A stretch of 64,000 bases of DNA, from positions 434,001 through 498,000 of the forward strand of contig NZ_JAJEWP010000002.1 in assembly GCF_020687825.1 (NCBI RefSeq), written 5' to 3'. Position 1 is the stretch's first letter. Every line of letters starts with the position of its first letter. This DNA comes from Fluctibacter halophilus (GTDB lineage Bacteria > Pseudomonadota > Gammaproteobacteria > Enterobacterales > Alteromonadaceae). Positions 55,818-64,000 of this stretch are shown one piece after another. The translations under genes were made by a program, and so were the position numbers. The notes beneath the pieces were generated by a model. That model worked only from the letters and a program-made list of their open reading frames with translations, searched no databases and was not told where the DNA came from.

Positions 55818-56639
55818 ATGTCTGATACCTTACCCAAACCTGAAGCTTTTCACCGTATTGCCCTGGGCATTGAATATGACGGAGCCTCCTACTATGGCTG
55901 GCAGCGTCAGCGCGAGGTGGTGGGCGTACAGCAGGTTTTGGAGCAGGCGCTGAGCCAGATCGCTGCGACACCGGTGGAGTTGCAATGTGCCGGCAGAACC
56001 GATGCGGGTGTCCATGCTACCGGACAGGTGATCCATGTGGATGTGCCGGCCAGTCGGCCGATGCGCGCCTGGACGCTGGGCATGAATGCCAACCTGCCGG
56101 ACAGTATTGCCGTGAAGTGGGCAATGCCGGTCAGTGAGGATTTCCACGCACGCTTTTCGGCCACTGCGAGGCGCTATCGCTACATTATTTATAACAACAG
56201 ATTACGCGGCGGCATTCTGACCCGAGGGGTTACCCACTTCCACCAAGAGTTGGATGAACAGCGTATGCACCAAGCCGCCCAGTGTTTGGTGGGTGAGCAT
56301 GACTTCAGCGCGTTTCGTGCCGCAATCTGTCAGTCAAAAACCCCGTATCGCAATGTCACCCGGGTGTCAGTAAAGCGGCAGGGCCCATACGTCATTCTGG
56401 ACATACAGGCCAATGCCTTTTTGCATCACATGGTACGGAACATTACCGGTTCACTGCTCTCGATTGGTTGCGGTGATCAACCGGTTGAATGGATGGCTGA
56501 GGTGTTGGCCAGCCGGGATCGCACGATTGCAGCGGCGACGGCCAAGCCCAACGGCTTGTACCTGGTGGATGTTACTTATCCGCAAGGGTTCGGCTTACCC
56601 CGGTTGCCATTAGGGCCGTTGTTCCTGGCAGACGAGTAA
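55818..56639 (+). CDS. truA: tRNA pseudouridine(38-40) synthase
   Basis: Modifies uridines 38-40 in the tRNA anticodon stem. The 273 residues show [17 protein letters not shown], the catalytic Asp in [25 protein letters not shown]-like ([12 protein letters not shown]) and [16 protein letters not shown] 55818 is preferred over an in-frame upstream start because homologues begin here; GGAG lies 12 bases upstream. Confidence 0.95.
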   Translation: MSDTLPKPEAFHRIALGIEYDGASYYGWQRQREVVGVQQVLEQALSQIAATPVELQCAGRTDAGVHATGQVIHVDVPASRPMRAWTLGMNANLPDSIAVKWAMPVSEDFHARFSATARRYRYIIYNNRLRGGILTRGVTHFHQELDEQRMHQAAQCLVGEHDFSAFRAAICQSKTPYRNVTRVSVKRQGPYVILDIQANAFLHHMVRNITGSLLSIGCGDQPVEWMAEVLASRDRTIAAATAKPNGLYLVDVTYPQGFGLPRLPLGPLFLADE

Positions 56640-56659
56640 CTGCACTTCTAAGACCAGTT

Positions 56660-56688
56660 TTGTTTTCGCCCCGTGCACAATCTATGCT
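56660..56688 (+). promoter_or_regulatory. Possible sigma-70 promoter of accD
   Basis: TTGTTT and TATGCT are separated by exactly 17 bases and lie 70 bases before accD. Confidence 0.4.
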
Positions 56689-56757
56689 TTAATGACGCCA
56701 ATTTTGTCGAAATGACAACCGACGGGTGAAAAACCGATCAGAACACAGGAATAATCA

Positions 56758-57606
56758 ATGAGTTGGATCAAAAAAATACTGCCTCGCACCCAATCGTCCA
56801 TCAAGAGTAATGTCCCTGAGGGCATTTGGACCAAGTGCGGTGAATGTAGTGCGGTATTGTACAAAACCGAGTTGGAAAAGTTACAGGAAGTGTGCCCAAA
56901 GTGTGGTCACCACATGCGAATGACCGCCCGTGCCCGGATCAATGCGTTCCTTGACCAGGGCGAGCGTAGCGAAATTGGTGCCGACCTTGAGCCAAAAGAT
57001 ATCCTCAAATTTAAGGATTCCAAACGTTACAAAGACCGCATCGTTGCGGCACAGAAAAGCACCAACGAAAAAGATGCCATGGTGGTCATGAAGGGCAAGC
57101 TCAAAGGCATGCCCGTGGTAGTTGCGGCGTTTGAATTCTCCTTCATGGGCGGTTCGATGGCGTCGGTGGTCGGTGCTCGCTTCGTCAAAGCCGTGGAAGC
57201 ATGTCTGGAGCACAATGTGCCGCTGATTTGCTTCTCCACCAGTGGTGGTGCACGGATGCAAGAGGCGCTGTTGTCATTGATGCAAATGGCCAAAACCAGT
57301 GCGGCGCTGGCCAAACTGAGTGACAAAGGTCTACCGTACATTTCGGTACTGACCGACCCGACCATGGGTGGTGTGTCTGCCAGTCTGGCTATGTTGGGTG
57401 ACATCAATGTCGCCGAACCGAAAGCCTTGATTGGCTTTGCCGGCCCCCGTGTCATTGAGCAGACCGTGCGTGAAACACTGCCGCCAGGCTTTCAGCGCAG
57501 TGAGTTCCTGCTCGAAAAAGGCGCCATTGATATGATCGTTGATCGCCGCGAGATGCGCGATCGTTTGCATGGTCTGCTGAGCAAACTGCACCGACCTGCC
57601 GCCTGA
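56758..57606 (+). CDS. accD: Acetyl-CoA carboxylase carboxyltransferase subunit beta
   Basis: With AccA, transfers the carboxyl group from biotin to acetyl-CoA to make malonyl-CoA. The 282 residues start with the zinc ribbon Cys27, Cys30, Cys46, Cys49 and continue with the carboxyltransferase core ([36 protein letters not shown]). A Pseudomonas-type trpF between truA and accD is absent. folC starts seven bases after the stop. Confidence 0.97.
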   Translation: MSWIKKILPRTQSSIKSNVPEGIWTKCGECSAVLYKTELEKLQEVCPKCGHHMRMTARARINAFLDQGERSEIGADLEPKDILKFKDSKRYKDRIVAAQKSTNEKDAMVVMKGKLKGMPVVVAAFEFSFMGGSMASVVGARFVKAVEACLEHNVPLICFSTSGGARMQEALLSLMQMAKTSAALAKLSDKGLPYISVLTDPTMGGVSASLAMLGDINVAEPKALIGFAGPRVIEQTVRETLPPGFQRSEFLLEKGAIDMIVDRREMRDRLHGLLSKLHRPAA

Positions 57607-57613
57607 TACCTTT

Positions 57614-58876
57614 ATGATCCCCACCGATACCCACCAGGCTGATACCTCAGCCTGGTCGCTCAGCCAGTGGCTCGGCTACATTGAGAGCATCCATTCCAGC
57701 GCAATCGATTTAGGCCTGGAGCGGGTGCGTCAGGTAGCGCAGCGCCTGGATCTGAGCTTTGACCAGCGTCGGGTAATCACCGTTGCCGGAACCAATGGAA
57801 AGGGCACGACCTGCGCGATGATTGAGCAGGGATTGATGCTGGCCGGAGAGAAGGTTGCCGTATACAGCTCCCCCCATCTTCTCGATTATCGCGAGCGGGT
57901 GCGCGTCAATGGCCAGTGGTGTGATGAACAAGCCCATTGTGATGCCTTCGCTGCCATTGAAGCTGCGCGAGGTGAGGTGTCGCTGAGCTATTTCGAATTT
58001 GGCACCCTGGCGGCCCTGTATCTGATTGACCAGCTCAAGGTTGACACTGCCATTCTGGAAGTTGGTCTTGGCGGAAGACTGGATGCCGTTAATATCATTG
58101 ATGCTGACATCGGCGTGATCACCACCATCGACATTGATCATCAGGATTGGCTGGGCAGTGATCGCAATGGCATTGGTCGAGAGAAAGCTGGCATATTGCG
58201 TCCGCATCAACAAATGGTGATTGGCGAACTTGATCCACCACCCAGCATTGAACAGGCGGTAAACACACTACATGGCAGCGCACAGTGGCAGGGAAAAGAC
58301 TTCCACGTGCAACGACAGGGTGGTCGCTGGGACTACGTCAGTGAAGACTGTCACTTTGACGACTTGCCAGAACCCGCTATCCCGCTGCAAAACGCAGCAA
58401 CTGCATTGACAGTATTGCGCCTGTGTCTGCCAGACCTGACCACCCAACAAGCCCGACAAATTATCCAGGATACCCATCTGCCAGGCCGGTTTCAGGAAAT
58501 CGACCAACGCCCCCGCGTGATTGTCGATGTTGCGCACAATCCTCAGGCAACCGGCTTGCTGTGGCAACAATTGCAACAGCGACACTCGGGGCGTTTGCAC
58601 CTGGTAGTGGGGATGCTCGGCGACAAAGACAGCAGGGCCAGCCTGGCTCCCTTCCTGGTCAGTCAGCCTAGCTGGTATCTGGCGGATCTATCCGTGCCTA
58701 GAGGCGCCAAGGCTGAACAGCTCAAAGAGGTACTGGTCGGACAACAAAGCGTGTTATGCTATCCCTCCGTTGAGCAGGCCTATCAGGCGGCTCGATCAGA
58801 GGCTGCACCCGATGATACTATTGTGGTGTTTGGGTCGTTTTTTACCGTAGCGGCCGTGTTGCAAGGAGAACACTAG
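57614..58876 (+). CDS. folC: Folylpolyglutamate synthase/dihydrofolate synthase
   Basis: Adds glutamate to dihydropteroate and folates. The 420 residues have the P-loop VAGTNGKGTTCAMIEQG, the Mur-ligase-type metal region LEVGLGGRLDAVNIID and DHQDWLGSDRNGIGREKAGI, and C-terminal DVAHNPQAT. The stop is directly followed by the dedD start, so accD-folC-dedD is one operon. Confidence 0.95.
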   Translation: MIPTDTHQADTSAWSLSQWLGYIESIHSSAIDLGLERVRQVAQRLDLSFDQRRVITVAGTNGKGTTCAMIEQGLMLAGEKVAVYSSPHLLDYRERVRVNGQWCDEQAHCDAFAAIEAARGEVSLSYFEFGTLAALYLIDQLKVDTAILEVGLGGRLDAVNIIDADIGVITTIDIDHQDWLGSDRNGIGREKAGILRPHQQMVIGELDPPPSIEQAVNTLHGSAQWQGKDFHVQRQGGRWDYVSEDCHFDDLPEPAIPLQNAATALTVLRLCLPDLTTQQARQIIQDTHLPGRFQEIDQRPRVIVDVAHNPQATGLLWQQLQQRHSGRLHLVVGMLGDKDSRASLAPFLVSQPSWYLADLSVPRGAKAEQLKEVLVGQQSVLCYPSVEQAYQAARSEAAPDDTIVVFGSFFTVAAVLQGEH

Positions 58877-59476
58877 TTGTCAAACGTGTTATTGAATCGA
58901 CTGGTCGGCACCATGGTGCTGGTGGCACTGGCGGTGATTTTCCTGCCCAGTATCCTGGATGGTAAAAAACAGTCCAACAAGGATCTGTTTGTGGAAGTGC
59001 CTGCCCGTCCGGCAACCAAGCCAGTGATCGATGCTGAGCAGTTCCCATCCCAGCGTGTGGCTGAGAACAGTCAGCGACAAGTGGAAATTGTTGCCGATGA
59101 GGCGGACGATGATCCAAAGCCTGCTGCTGCACAGCAATCCGAAGCGCCGGTAGAAACCGCGGCTTCCGCCATTGTCGATACGTCCCTGGAGCAGGAAACA
59201 GTGGTCGACACTGAATCCGACAAGTTACTCAGCAGCGCGGGCTGGGTTGTGCAACTGGGGGTTTTCCGTCACAAGGCCAATGTTCGCGAGTTACTGAACA
59301 AACTCGAAGATGCCGGATACCGTGCGTTTAGTCGCCCGGTTAAGACCAGCACGGGTGAACTGACCAAGGTTTTTGTCGGCCCGGATCTGGAAAAAGAAAA
59401 CCTCGAAAAAGCCGTACCACACCTCAAAGAACTGACCAATCTGCAAGGTCGGATTACTCCCTTTACGGTAAAATGA
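58877..59476 (+). CDS. dedD: SPOR-domain cell division protein DedD
   Basis: A 199-residue inner-membrane protein. One N-terminal helix (GTMVLVALAVIFLPSIL) is followed by a Pro/Ala/Glu-rich linker and a C-terminal SPOR domain (about 125-199: WVVQLGVFRHKANVRELL) that binds denuded septal peptidoglycan. It starts with TTG directly after the folC stop; AGGAG at eight bases supports this. Gene order accD-folC-dedD-cvpA-purF is conserved. Confidence 0.93.
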   Translation: MSNVLLNRLVGTMVLVALAVIFLPSILDGKKQSNKDLFVEVPARPATKPVIDAEQFPSQRVAENSQRQVEIVADEADDDPKPAAAQQSEAPVETAASAIVDTSLEQETVVDTESDKLLSSAGWVVQLGVFRHKANVRELLNKLEDAGYRAFSRPVKTSTGELTKVFVGPDLEKENLEKAVPHLKELTNLQGRITPFTVK

Positions 59477-59583
59477 GGGCTGGCTTTTCGGTCCTTGTCT
59501 GGTAGAATGCGCGCGTTTTCATCTGCAACCCGACGCACCCGAGGATTAATACCTGCGGCTGCAAGGATACACAGAACGCGCTC

Positions 59584-60072
59584 ATGAACTGGATAGACTT
59601 CACCATACTCGGTGTTATTCTCCTCTCCACAGTGATTAGCCTTGTACGGGGCTTTATCAAGGAAGCGCTGTCTCTGGCGATCTGGTTCGCCGCCTTCTTC
59701 ATCGCCAGTCAATTTTATGCCGACGTGGCCACTCTGCTGACACAGCTTCAGGATCCCATGGTGCGAAATGGCGTTGCCATCGCCTTGCTGTTTGTTGCAA
59801 CCCTTATCTTGGGCGGATTGCTCAATTATTTGATTGCCCAGTTGGTGCAATACACCGGGCTGAGCGGCACTGATCGCGCACTCGGCAGTGTGTTCGGCCT
59901 TATCCGTGGCGGCCTGATTGTGGCCGCGGCGTTGTTTTTTATGGATACCTTTACCACAGCGGCGTCGTCACAATGGTGGCAGACGTCGGTGTTGATCCCG
60001 GAATTTACACCCATTATTGAGATGTTCTTCGAGTACTTGCAGAACAACTCCAGTTTTTTGAAACCCGCTTAA
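59584..60072 (+). CDS. cvpA: CvpA family inner-membrane protein
   Basis: A 162-residue protein with four membrane helices. The start MNWIDFTILGVILLSTVISLVR in part, and FIKEALSLAIWFAAFFIA, are typical of CvpA, named for colicin V production but of general, still unclear envelope function. It precedes purF by 15 bases and is normally co-transcribed with it. Confidence 0.94.
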   Translation: MNWIDFTILGVILLSTVISLVRGFIKEALSLAIWFAAFFIASQFYADVATLLTQLQDPMVRNGVAIALLFVATLILGGLLNYLIAQLVQYTGLSGTDRALGSVFGLIRGGLIVAAALFFMDTFTTAASSQWWQTSVLIPEFTPIIEMFFEYLQNNSSFLKPA

Positions 60073-60087
60073 TTATAGGTATTTTGC

Positions 60088-61608
60088 ATGTGTGGTATTG
60101 TCGGAATTGTTGCTAAGAGCCCTGTCAATCAGGGGTTGTATGATGCATTAACGGTGTTACAACACCGTGGACAGGATGCCGCAGGGATTGTCACCGTTGA
60201 TCAGGGAATGTTTCATTTGCGCAAAGCCAACGGCCTGGTGCGCGATGTGTTCCATACCCGCCACATGCAACGCCTGACCGGCAACATGGGTATTGGCCAC
60301 GTACGCTATCCCACCGCCGGAACGTCCAGCAGCGCCGAAGCGCAGCCGTTTTATGTCAATTCACCGTTTGGTATTGCGTTTGCCCACAACGGCAACCTGA
60401 CCAATGCCCATGAGCTTCAGGATGAAGTGTTCCGCATTGCACGCCGTCACATCAATACCACCAGTGACTCCGAACTGTTGCTCAACATTTTTGCTCACGA
60501 ACTGCAAACCTGTTCTGGCCTGACACTGCATCCGGAAGACGTGTTTACGGCGGTTTCGCGGGTACACGATAAGATCAGCGGCGCTTACGCCGTGGTTGCT
60601 GCGGTAATTGGTTGCGGTATTGTGGCGTTTCGTGACCCGTACGGTATTCGCCCATTGGCGCTGGGTATTCGTAAGACCGAGCAAGGTGACGAATACATGG
60701 TGGCGTCGGAGAGTGTGGCGCTGGATGCTGCCGGGTTTACCTTCGAGCGCGATGTGGCGCCCGGCGAAGCGGTGTTCATCACCCAGGACGGTCATCTGTA
60801 TACCCAGCAATGCGCGAAAAACCCGACTCACGCACCGTGTATTTTTGAATTTGTTTACTTCGCCCGTCCGGACTCCTTCATTGATGGTATTTCTGTGTAT
60901 GCGTCACGGGTAAACATGGGTCGCAAGCTAGGGCAGAAAATCGCTCGAGAATGGGCTGACATGGACATCGACGTGGTGATCCCTATTCCTGAGACCTCCA
61001 TGGATGTGGCGCTGCAAATCGCCCAGGAGCTGGACCTGCCTTACCGTCAGGGGTATGTGAAAAACCGCTACATCGGCCGTACCTTTATCATGCCGGGCCA
61101 GACCATGCGCCGTAAATCGGTACGCCGCAAACTGAACGCCATCTCGTCGGAATTCAAAGACAAAAACGTGTTGTTGGTGGATGACTCGATTGTGCGTGGT
61201 ACCACGTCAGAACAGATCATTGAAATGGCCCGTGAATCCGGTGCTAAGAAAGTGTACTTCGCCTCGGCAGCGCCGGAAATTCGCTTCCCCAACGTGTACG
61301 GCATTGACATGCCCAGTGCCAATGAGTTGATCGCCTATGGTCGTGACATCGATGAGATTTGTGATCTGATCAAGGCCGACGGTCTGATTTTCCAGGACAT
61401 TCAGGATCTGGTAGACGCGGTAAGCGAAGAGAACCCGTCGATTACCCGTTTTGAAACGTCGGTGTTTGACGGCAACTACATCACCGGAGACGTCGATCAG
61501 GCCTATCTGGAGCGCATCGACACTGCCCGCGGTGAGAAGAATGCGGTTAGCAGTGTACAGACTGAATTGAGCAATCTGGAAATGCACAACCTCGACAGTG
61601 ACCAGTAG
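60088..61608 (+). CDS. purF: Amidophosphoribosyltransferase
   Basis: First committed step of purine synthesis: PRPP plus glutamine to phosphoribosylamine. The 506 residues begin MCGIVGIV, with Cys as the N-terminal nucleophile after Met removal. The glutaminase half ([19 protein letters not shown]) is followed by the phosphoribosyltransferase half with [17 protein letters not shown] strong terminator follows. Confidence 0.97.
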   Translation: MCGIVGIVAKSPVNQGLYDALTVLQHRGQDAAGIVTVDQGMFHLRKANGLVRDVFHTRHMQRLTGNMGIGHVRYPTAGTSSSAEAQPFYVNSPFGIAFAHNGNLTNAHELQDEVFRIARRHINTTSDSELLLNIFAHELQTCSGLTLHPEDVFTAVSRVHDKISGAYAVVAAVIGCGIVAFRDPYGIRPLALGIRKTEQGDEYMVASESVALDAAGFTFERDVAPGEAVFITQDGHLYTQQCAKNPTHAPCIFEFVYFARPDSFIDGISVYASRVNMGRKLGQKIAREWADMDIDVVIPIPETSMDVALQIAQELDLPYRQGYVKNRYIGRTFIMPGQTMRRKSVRRKLNAISSEFKDKNVLLVDDSIVRGTTSEQIIEMARESGAKKVYFASAAPEIRFPNVYGIDMPSANELIAYGRDIDEICDLIKADGLIFQDIQDLVDAVSEENPSITRFETSVFDGNYITGDVDQAYLERIDTARGEKNAVSSVQTELSNLEMHNLDSDQ

Positions 61609-61630
61609 TGATGCTCTGTTGATTGAATGA

Positions 61631-61665
61631 AAAACGCCGCTGAAACAGCGGCGTTTTTGGTTTTT
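61631..61665. terminator. Bidirectional intrinsic terminator between purF and rnt
   Basis: AAAACGCCGCTG and CAGCGGCGTTTT form a perfect stem with a three-base loop, followed by TGGTTTTT. It can stop both convergent genes. Confidence 0.95.
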
Positions 61666-61674
61666 GGGGCCGGG

Positions 61675-62346
61675 TTATTTGGTCGCGGCCGTCTCGTTAT
61701 TGTCGTTATTGGCGTCAGGCTCAATCACCGGCCAGCCCCCCAACGCCTGCCATCGATTGACGATGGTGCAGAATAACTCTGCGGTCTTGGTGGTGTCATA
61801 CAGTGCGGAGTGGGCTTCTTTCTGGTCAAACGCAATACCGGCGGCGCGACAGGCCTTGACCAATACGGTCTGACCAAAGGCCAGTCCGGCCAGCGATGTG
61901 GTGTCAAAGGACACAAATGGGTGAAACGGCGTGCGTTTAATGGCGCTACGTTCGATGGCGGCGTTAACAAAACCCTGGTCGAAAGACGCGTTGTGCGCCA
62001 CGATCACCGAACGTTGGCAGTCGGCCGCTTTCTGCGCTTTGCGGATCTGCTTGCACAAGTCCTTCATGGCCTCGGTTTCAGGGATCGCACCGCGCAATGC
62101 ACAGTGGGGATCAATGCCATTGAATTCCAACGCGGCTGGCTCAAGGTTAGCCCCTTCGAATGGGGTTATGTGGTAGTGAAAGGTCTTGTCCGGACACAGA
62201 AAGCCCTGTTCGTCCATCCGCGTAGTGACCGCAGCCAATTCCAGTAAAGCATCGGTCTGGGCATTGAATCCGGCGGTTTCAACGTCTACGATGACAGGAA
62301 AGTAGCCACGAAATCGGCGGTTCAGGCTGGGGGTTGTGTCAGACAT
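61675..62346 (-). CDS. rnt: Ribonuclease T
   Basis: A 3'-5' exonuclease that trims tRNA and other stable RNA ends. The 223 residues carry the DEDDh motifs: [21 protein letters not shown] and [17 protein letters not shown] 62346 is chosen because homologues start at [17 protein letters not shown]; the frame is open 38 codons further but encodes no family sequence. It is divergent from motY, as in Pseudomonas. Confidence 0.94.
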   Translation of the reverse strand: MSDTTPSLNRRFRGYFPVIVDVETAGFNAQTDALLELAAVTTRMDEQGFLCPDKTFHYHITPFEGANLEPAALEFNGIDPHCALRGAIPETEAMKDLCKQIRKAQKAADCQRSVIVAHNASFDQGFVNAAIERSAIKRTPFHPFVSFDTTSLAGLAFGQTVLVKACRAAGIAFDQKEAHSALYDTTKTAELFCTIVNRWQALGGWPVIEPDANNDNNETAATK

Positions 62347-62426
62347 GGTATCCTTGGCATGGCGAAGCAAAGCGGCAATTATGTCAACTATTGACGACCT
62401 AATCCAGTCGCAGCAAGGCGCAGGGT

Positions 62427-62453
62427 TAAACCTTTGCCTTGAGCGGCCGATAC
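62427..62453 (+). promoter_or_regulatory. Sigma-28 (FliA) promoter of motY
   Basis: TAAA, then exactly 15 bases, then GCCGATAC, against the consensus TAAA-N15-GCCGATAA (11 of 12). The start would be near 62460, about 68 bases before motY. Confidence 0.75.
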
Positions 62454-62527
62454 AACCCATGAGGCGCCTTCAATGGATGTCTTTAAAACGAAAATAACGA
62501 TCGAATGTTTCGCGTGGGGGCGTTGAC

Positions 62528-63397
62528 ATGTTCAAGACTCGGTGGCTACTGGCCCTTATTCTGGTAATTCCTAACCTGGCATTTGCGGGGTTGCGGCACT
62601 ATGCGGCGGACGTACCGTCTTCGTCCTGGAAACTCAGCGAGCAAAGCCGCCTGCAATGTACCCTGTCTCATCCCATTCCTGGTTATGGGAATGCACTGTT
62701 TACCAGCATGGCATCTAAGCAACTGAACATGGAATTTGAACTGGACATGCTGCGTCTGCCCAAAACCTACGGGGTGGCAGCGGTGTATTCGGTACCGCCG
62801 GCGTGGATGCCCGGTGAAGGGCAGCGGGAAATCGCCGATATGTCGCTGCGCAAACAGTTTAATGGCGATCTGCCTGAGCAGGCAGCCTGGACCATGTTGT
62901 CTGAACTGGAAAAAGGCTTCTGGCCAACGGTGTATTATGCCGATTGGTACAATCCCTATGACAAGGTCGCCGTCGGCCTGAACGCGAGTAATTTTGCGCC
63001 TACCTATGAAGCCTTCGTAAACTGCGTGGCAAACTTGCTGCCGTTTAATTTTGACGATATCGCCTACACCGTTCTGAGCTATCAGAAAAACAGCACTGAG
63101 CTGACCAAATACTCGCAGAAACGCCTGAACATGATCGGAGAATACCTCAAAGAAGATACCGACATGGAACTGGTATTACTGGACGGTTACTCAGACAGCT
63201 ACGGTGGTCGCTGGAACAACCTGCAATTGTCTATCCGCCGGGCAGAAGCAATCCAGAACTACTTTGAACAGATGGGGGTTGATCCCGAACGTATCGAAGT
63301 CACCGGCCACGGCGAGCGCCGGCATGTTGCCGGCAACAGCCATGCGATGGACCGGGCCAAAAACCGCCGCGTCGTCGTGCGTCTGGCCAAACCCTGA
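62528..63397 (+). CDS. motY: Flagellar stator-associated protein MotY
   Basis: A 289-residue periplasmic protein. The signal peptide ends AFA-G. The N-terminal MotY domain (about 22-155) binds the basal body in Vibrio. The OmpA-type C-terminal domain (about 165-285: LVLLDGYSDSYGG, NNLQLSIRRAEAIQNYF, VTGHGERR) binds peptidoglycan and helps place stators. A sigma-28 promoter upstream and the rnt neighbour match Pseudomonas. Confidence 0.92.
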   Translation: MFKTRWLLALILVIPNLAFAGLRHYAADVPSSSWKLSEQSRLQCTLSHPIPGYGNALFTSMASKQLNMEFELDMLRLPKTYGVAAVYSVPPAWMPGEGQREIADMSLRKQFNGDLPEQAAWTMLSELEKGFWPTVYYADWYNPYDKVAVGLNASNFAPTYEAFVNCVANLLPFNFDDIAYTVLSYQKNSTELTKYSQKRLNMIGEYLKEDTDMELVLLDGYSDSYGGRWNNLQLSIRRAEAIQNYFEQMGVDPERIEVTGHGERRHVAGNSHAMDRAKNRRVVVRLAKP

Positions 63398-63398
63398 G

Positions 63399-64000
63399 TT
63401 AGTCGTCGCTGAGCGTATCCCGATGAGCCACCGCAACGTCAGGGAAGTCACTGAACACACCATCAACCTGTAAGCTAGAAAACAACAGGTGTAGGGTTTG
63501 TGCTGCGTCCAGGCCCTGTGGCAGTTGTTCCAGCCGGAAGGTATACGGATGCACTACCAGACCCTGTTGATGGGCTGCTTTGACAAGCCCGGTCGGGGCG
63601 AGGGTGTTCACATCCACAATCTGCGGCAGCCAGGGGCCGATCCCATCGGCGACCTCGGCGATGCGTTTTAACCCCTCGGTTGTTTTTAATCTGTCATAGT
63701 CGGTGGCAGATTCCTGCCAGTCGTTTTCACCCAGCAGTTGTACCAGTTTGGCCTTTACCCCAAGATCGCGACGCAGACGTTGAGTCTCAGCAAAATCAAA
63801 ACACTGAATAAACACCGGTGCCGAGGCATTGTCGAGACCGTGCTTGCGCAGTATCGACAGCACGATAGAACTGATGTCCTGACCTTGCTCACGGTGCCAG
63901 GCGGGGGACTTTATCTCTGGATAAATACCCACGGTACGACCCAACTGACGTTGCAGCTGATCTCGCAGCGCCAGGTGCTCTTCAAAGGTGGCGATGGTAA
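63399..64000 (-). CDS. glpQ: Glycerophosphodiester phosphodiesterase, 5' end outside window
   Basis: The last 200 residues of a GlpQ-type enzyme that releases glycerol-3-phosphate from glycerophosphodiesters. Recognisable parts are GIYPEIKSPAWHREQGQD, VFIQCFDFAETQRL, LVQLLGENDW, ADGIGPWLPQI, LVVHPYTFRLEQLP and VDGVFSDFPDVAV. These match periplasmic GlpQ more than cytoplasmic UgpQ. The frame is open through base 64000. It converges with motY one base from its stop, with no terminator between. Confidence 0.88.
   Translation of the reverse strand, partial: TIATFEEHLALRDQLQRQLGRTVGIYPEIKSPAWHREQGQDISSIVLSILRKHGLDNASAPVFIQCFDFAETQRLRRDLGVKAKLVQLLGENDWQESATDYDRLKTTEGLKRIAEVADGIGPWLPQIVDVNTLAPTGLVKAAHQQGLVVHPYTFRLEQLPQGLDAAQTLHLLFSSLQVDGVFSDFPDVAVAHRDTLSDD

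Noticed and set aside
1-64000. Prophage, insertion sequence, CRISPR, toxin-antitoxin or defence island
   Set aside because: No transposase, integrase, cas, restriction or phage structural genes, no spaced direct repeats, and gene order is largely conserved chromosome.

Overview
The window is chromosomal DNA of moderate G+C from a motile gammaproteobacterium, most likely a marine relative of the Oceanospirillales/Pseudomonadales. Evidence for this is a FimV/HubP-type polar protein, MotY, a MnmC fusion, EpmC (EF-P hydroxylase), FabB, and gene orders shared with both Pseudomonas and Escherichia. I saw no phage, insertion sequence, CRISPR array, rRNA or tRNA gene.

Layout. 1-25.8 kb holds mixed housekeeping and signalling genes: argS; a chemoreceptor; a small outer-membrane protein; a glutathione transferase; an EAL-type c-di-GMP phosphodiesterase; an FMN reductase; prfB (with its +1 frameshift site) and lysS; panE and a pseudouridine synthase; an orphan Hpt protein; a large M16 peptidase; gshA; an SLT-like lipoprotein; a four-gene MacAB-like export operon; a tiny DUF3149 membrane protein behind an FNR-like box; and an HD-GYP protein whose catalytic HD pair is gone.

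25.9-61.6 kb is, in order, an expanded version of the block known in E. coli as smrB-prmB-aroC-...-epmC-yfcL-mnmC-fabB-...-pdxB-usg-truA-accD-folC-dedD-cvpA-purF. Lineage-specific genes are inserted between the conserved ones: an MFS transporter, a retropepsin-like protease, a thioesterase, a COG3199 kinase, three tandem FlgO-like lipoproteins behind a sigma-54 promoter, a Cache chemoreceptor, an ECF sigma factor between two membrane proteins, a Crp-family regulator divergent from an aldolase/hydrolase pair, and a 1136-residue FimV with a long Glu-Pro tract. 61.6-64 kb holds rnt, motY (behind a sigma-28 promoter) and part of glpQ.

How the parts connect. Motility and surface behaviour is a recurring theme: two chemoreceptors, three FlgO-like lipoproteins, MotY, FimV and two c-di-GMP-related proteins. 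Promoters of flagellar type (sigma-54 and sigma-28) are visible directly. A shared palindrome, TGTCA-N6-TGACA, lies both at the Crp-family regulator gene and in the unusually long leader of fimV. This suggests a local regulatory circuit that controls the polar landmark protein. The fimV leader also carries two overlapping micro-ORFs ending four bases before the fimV start. These fimV leader signals and the sigma-54/FlgO-triplet operon are the most novel-looking parts of the window.
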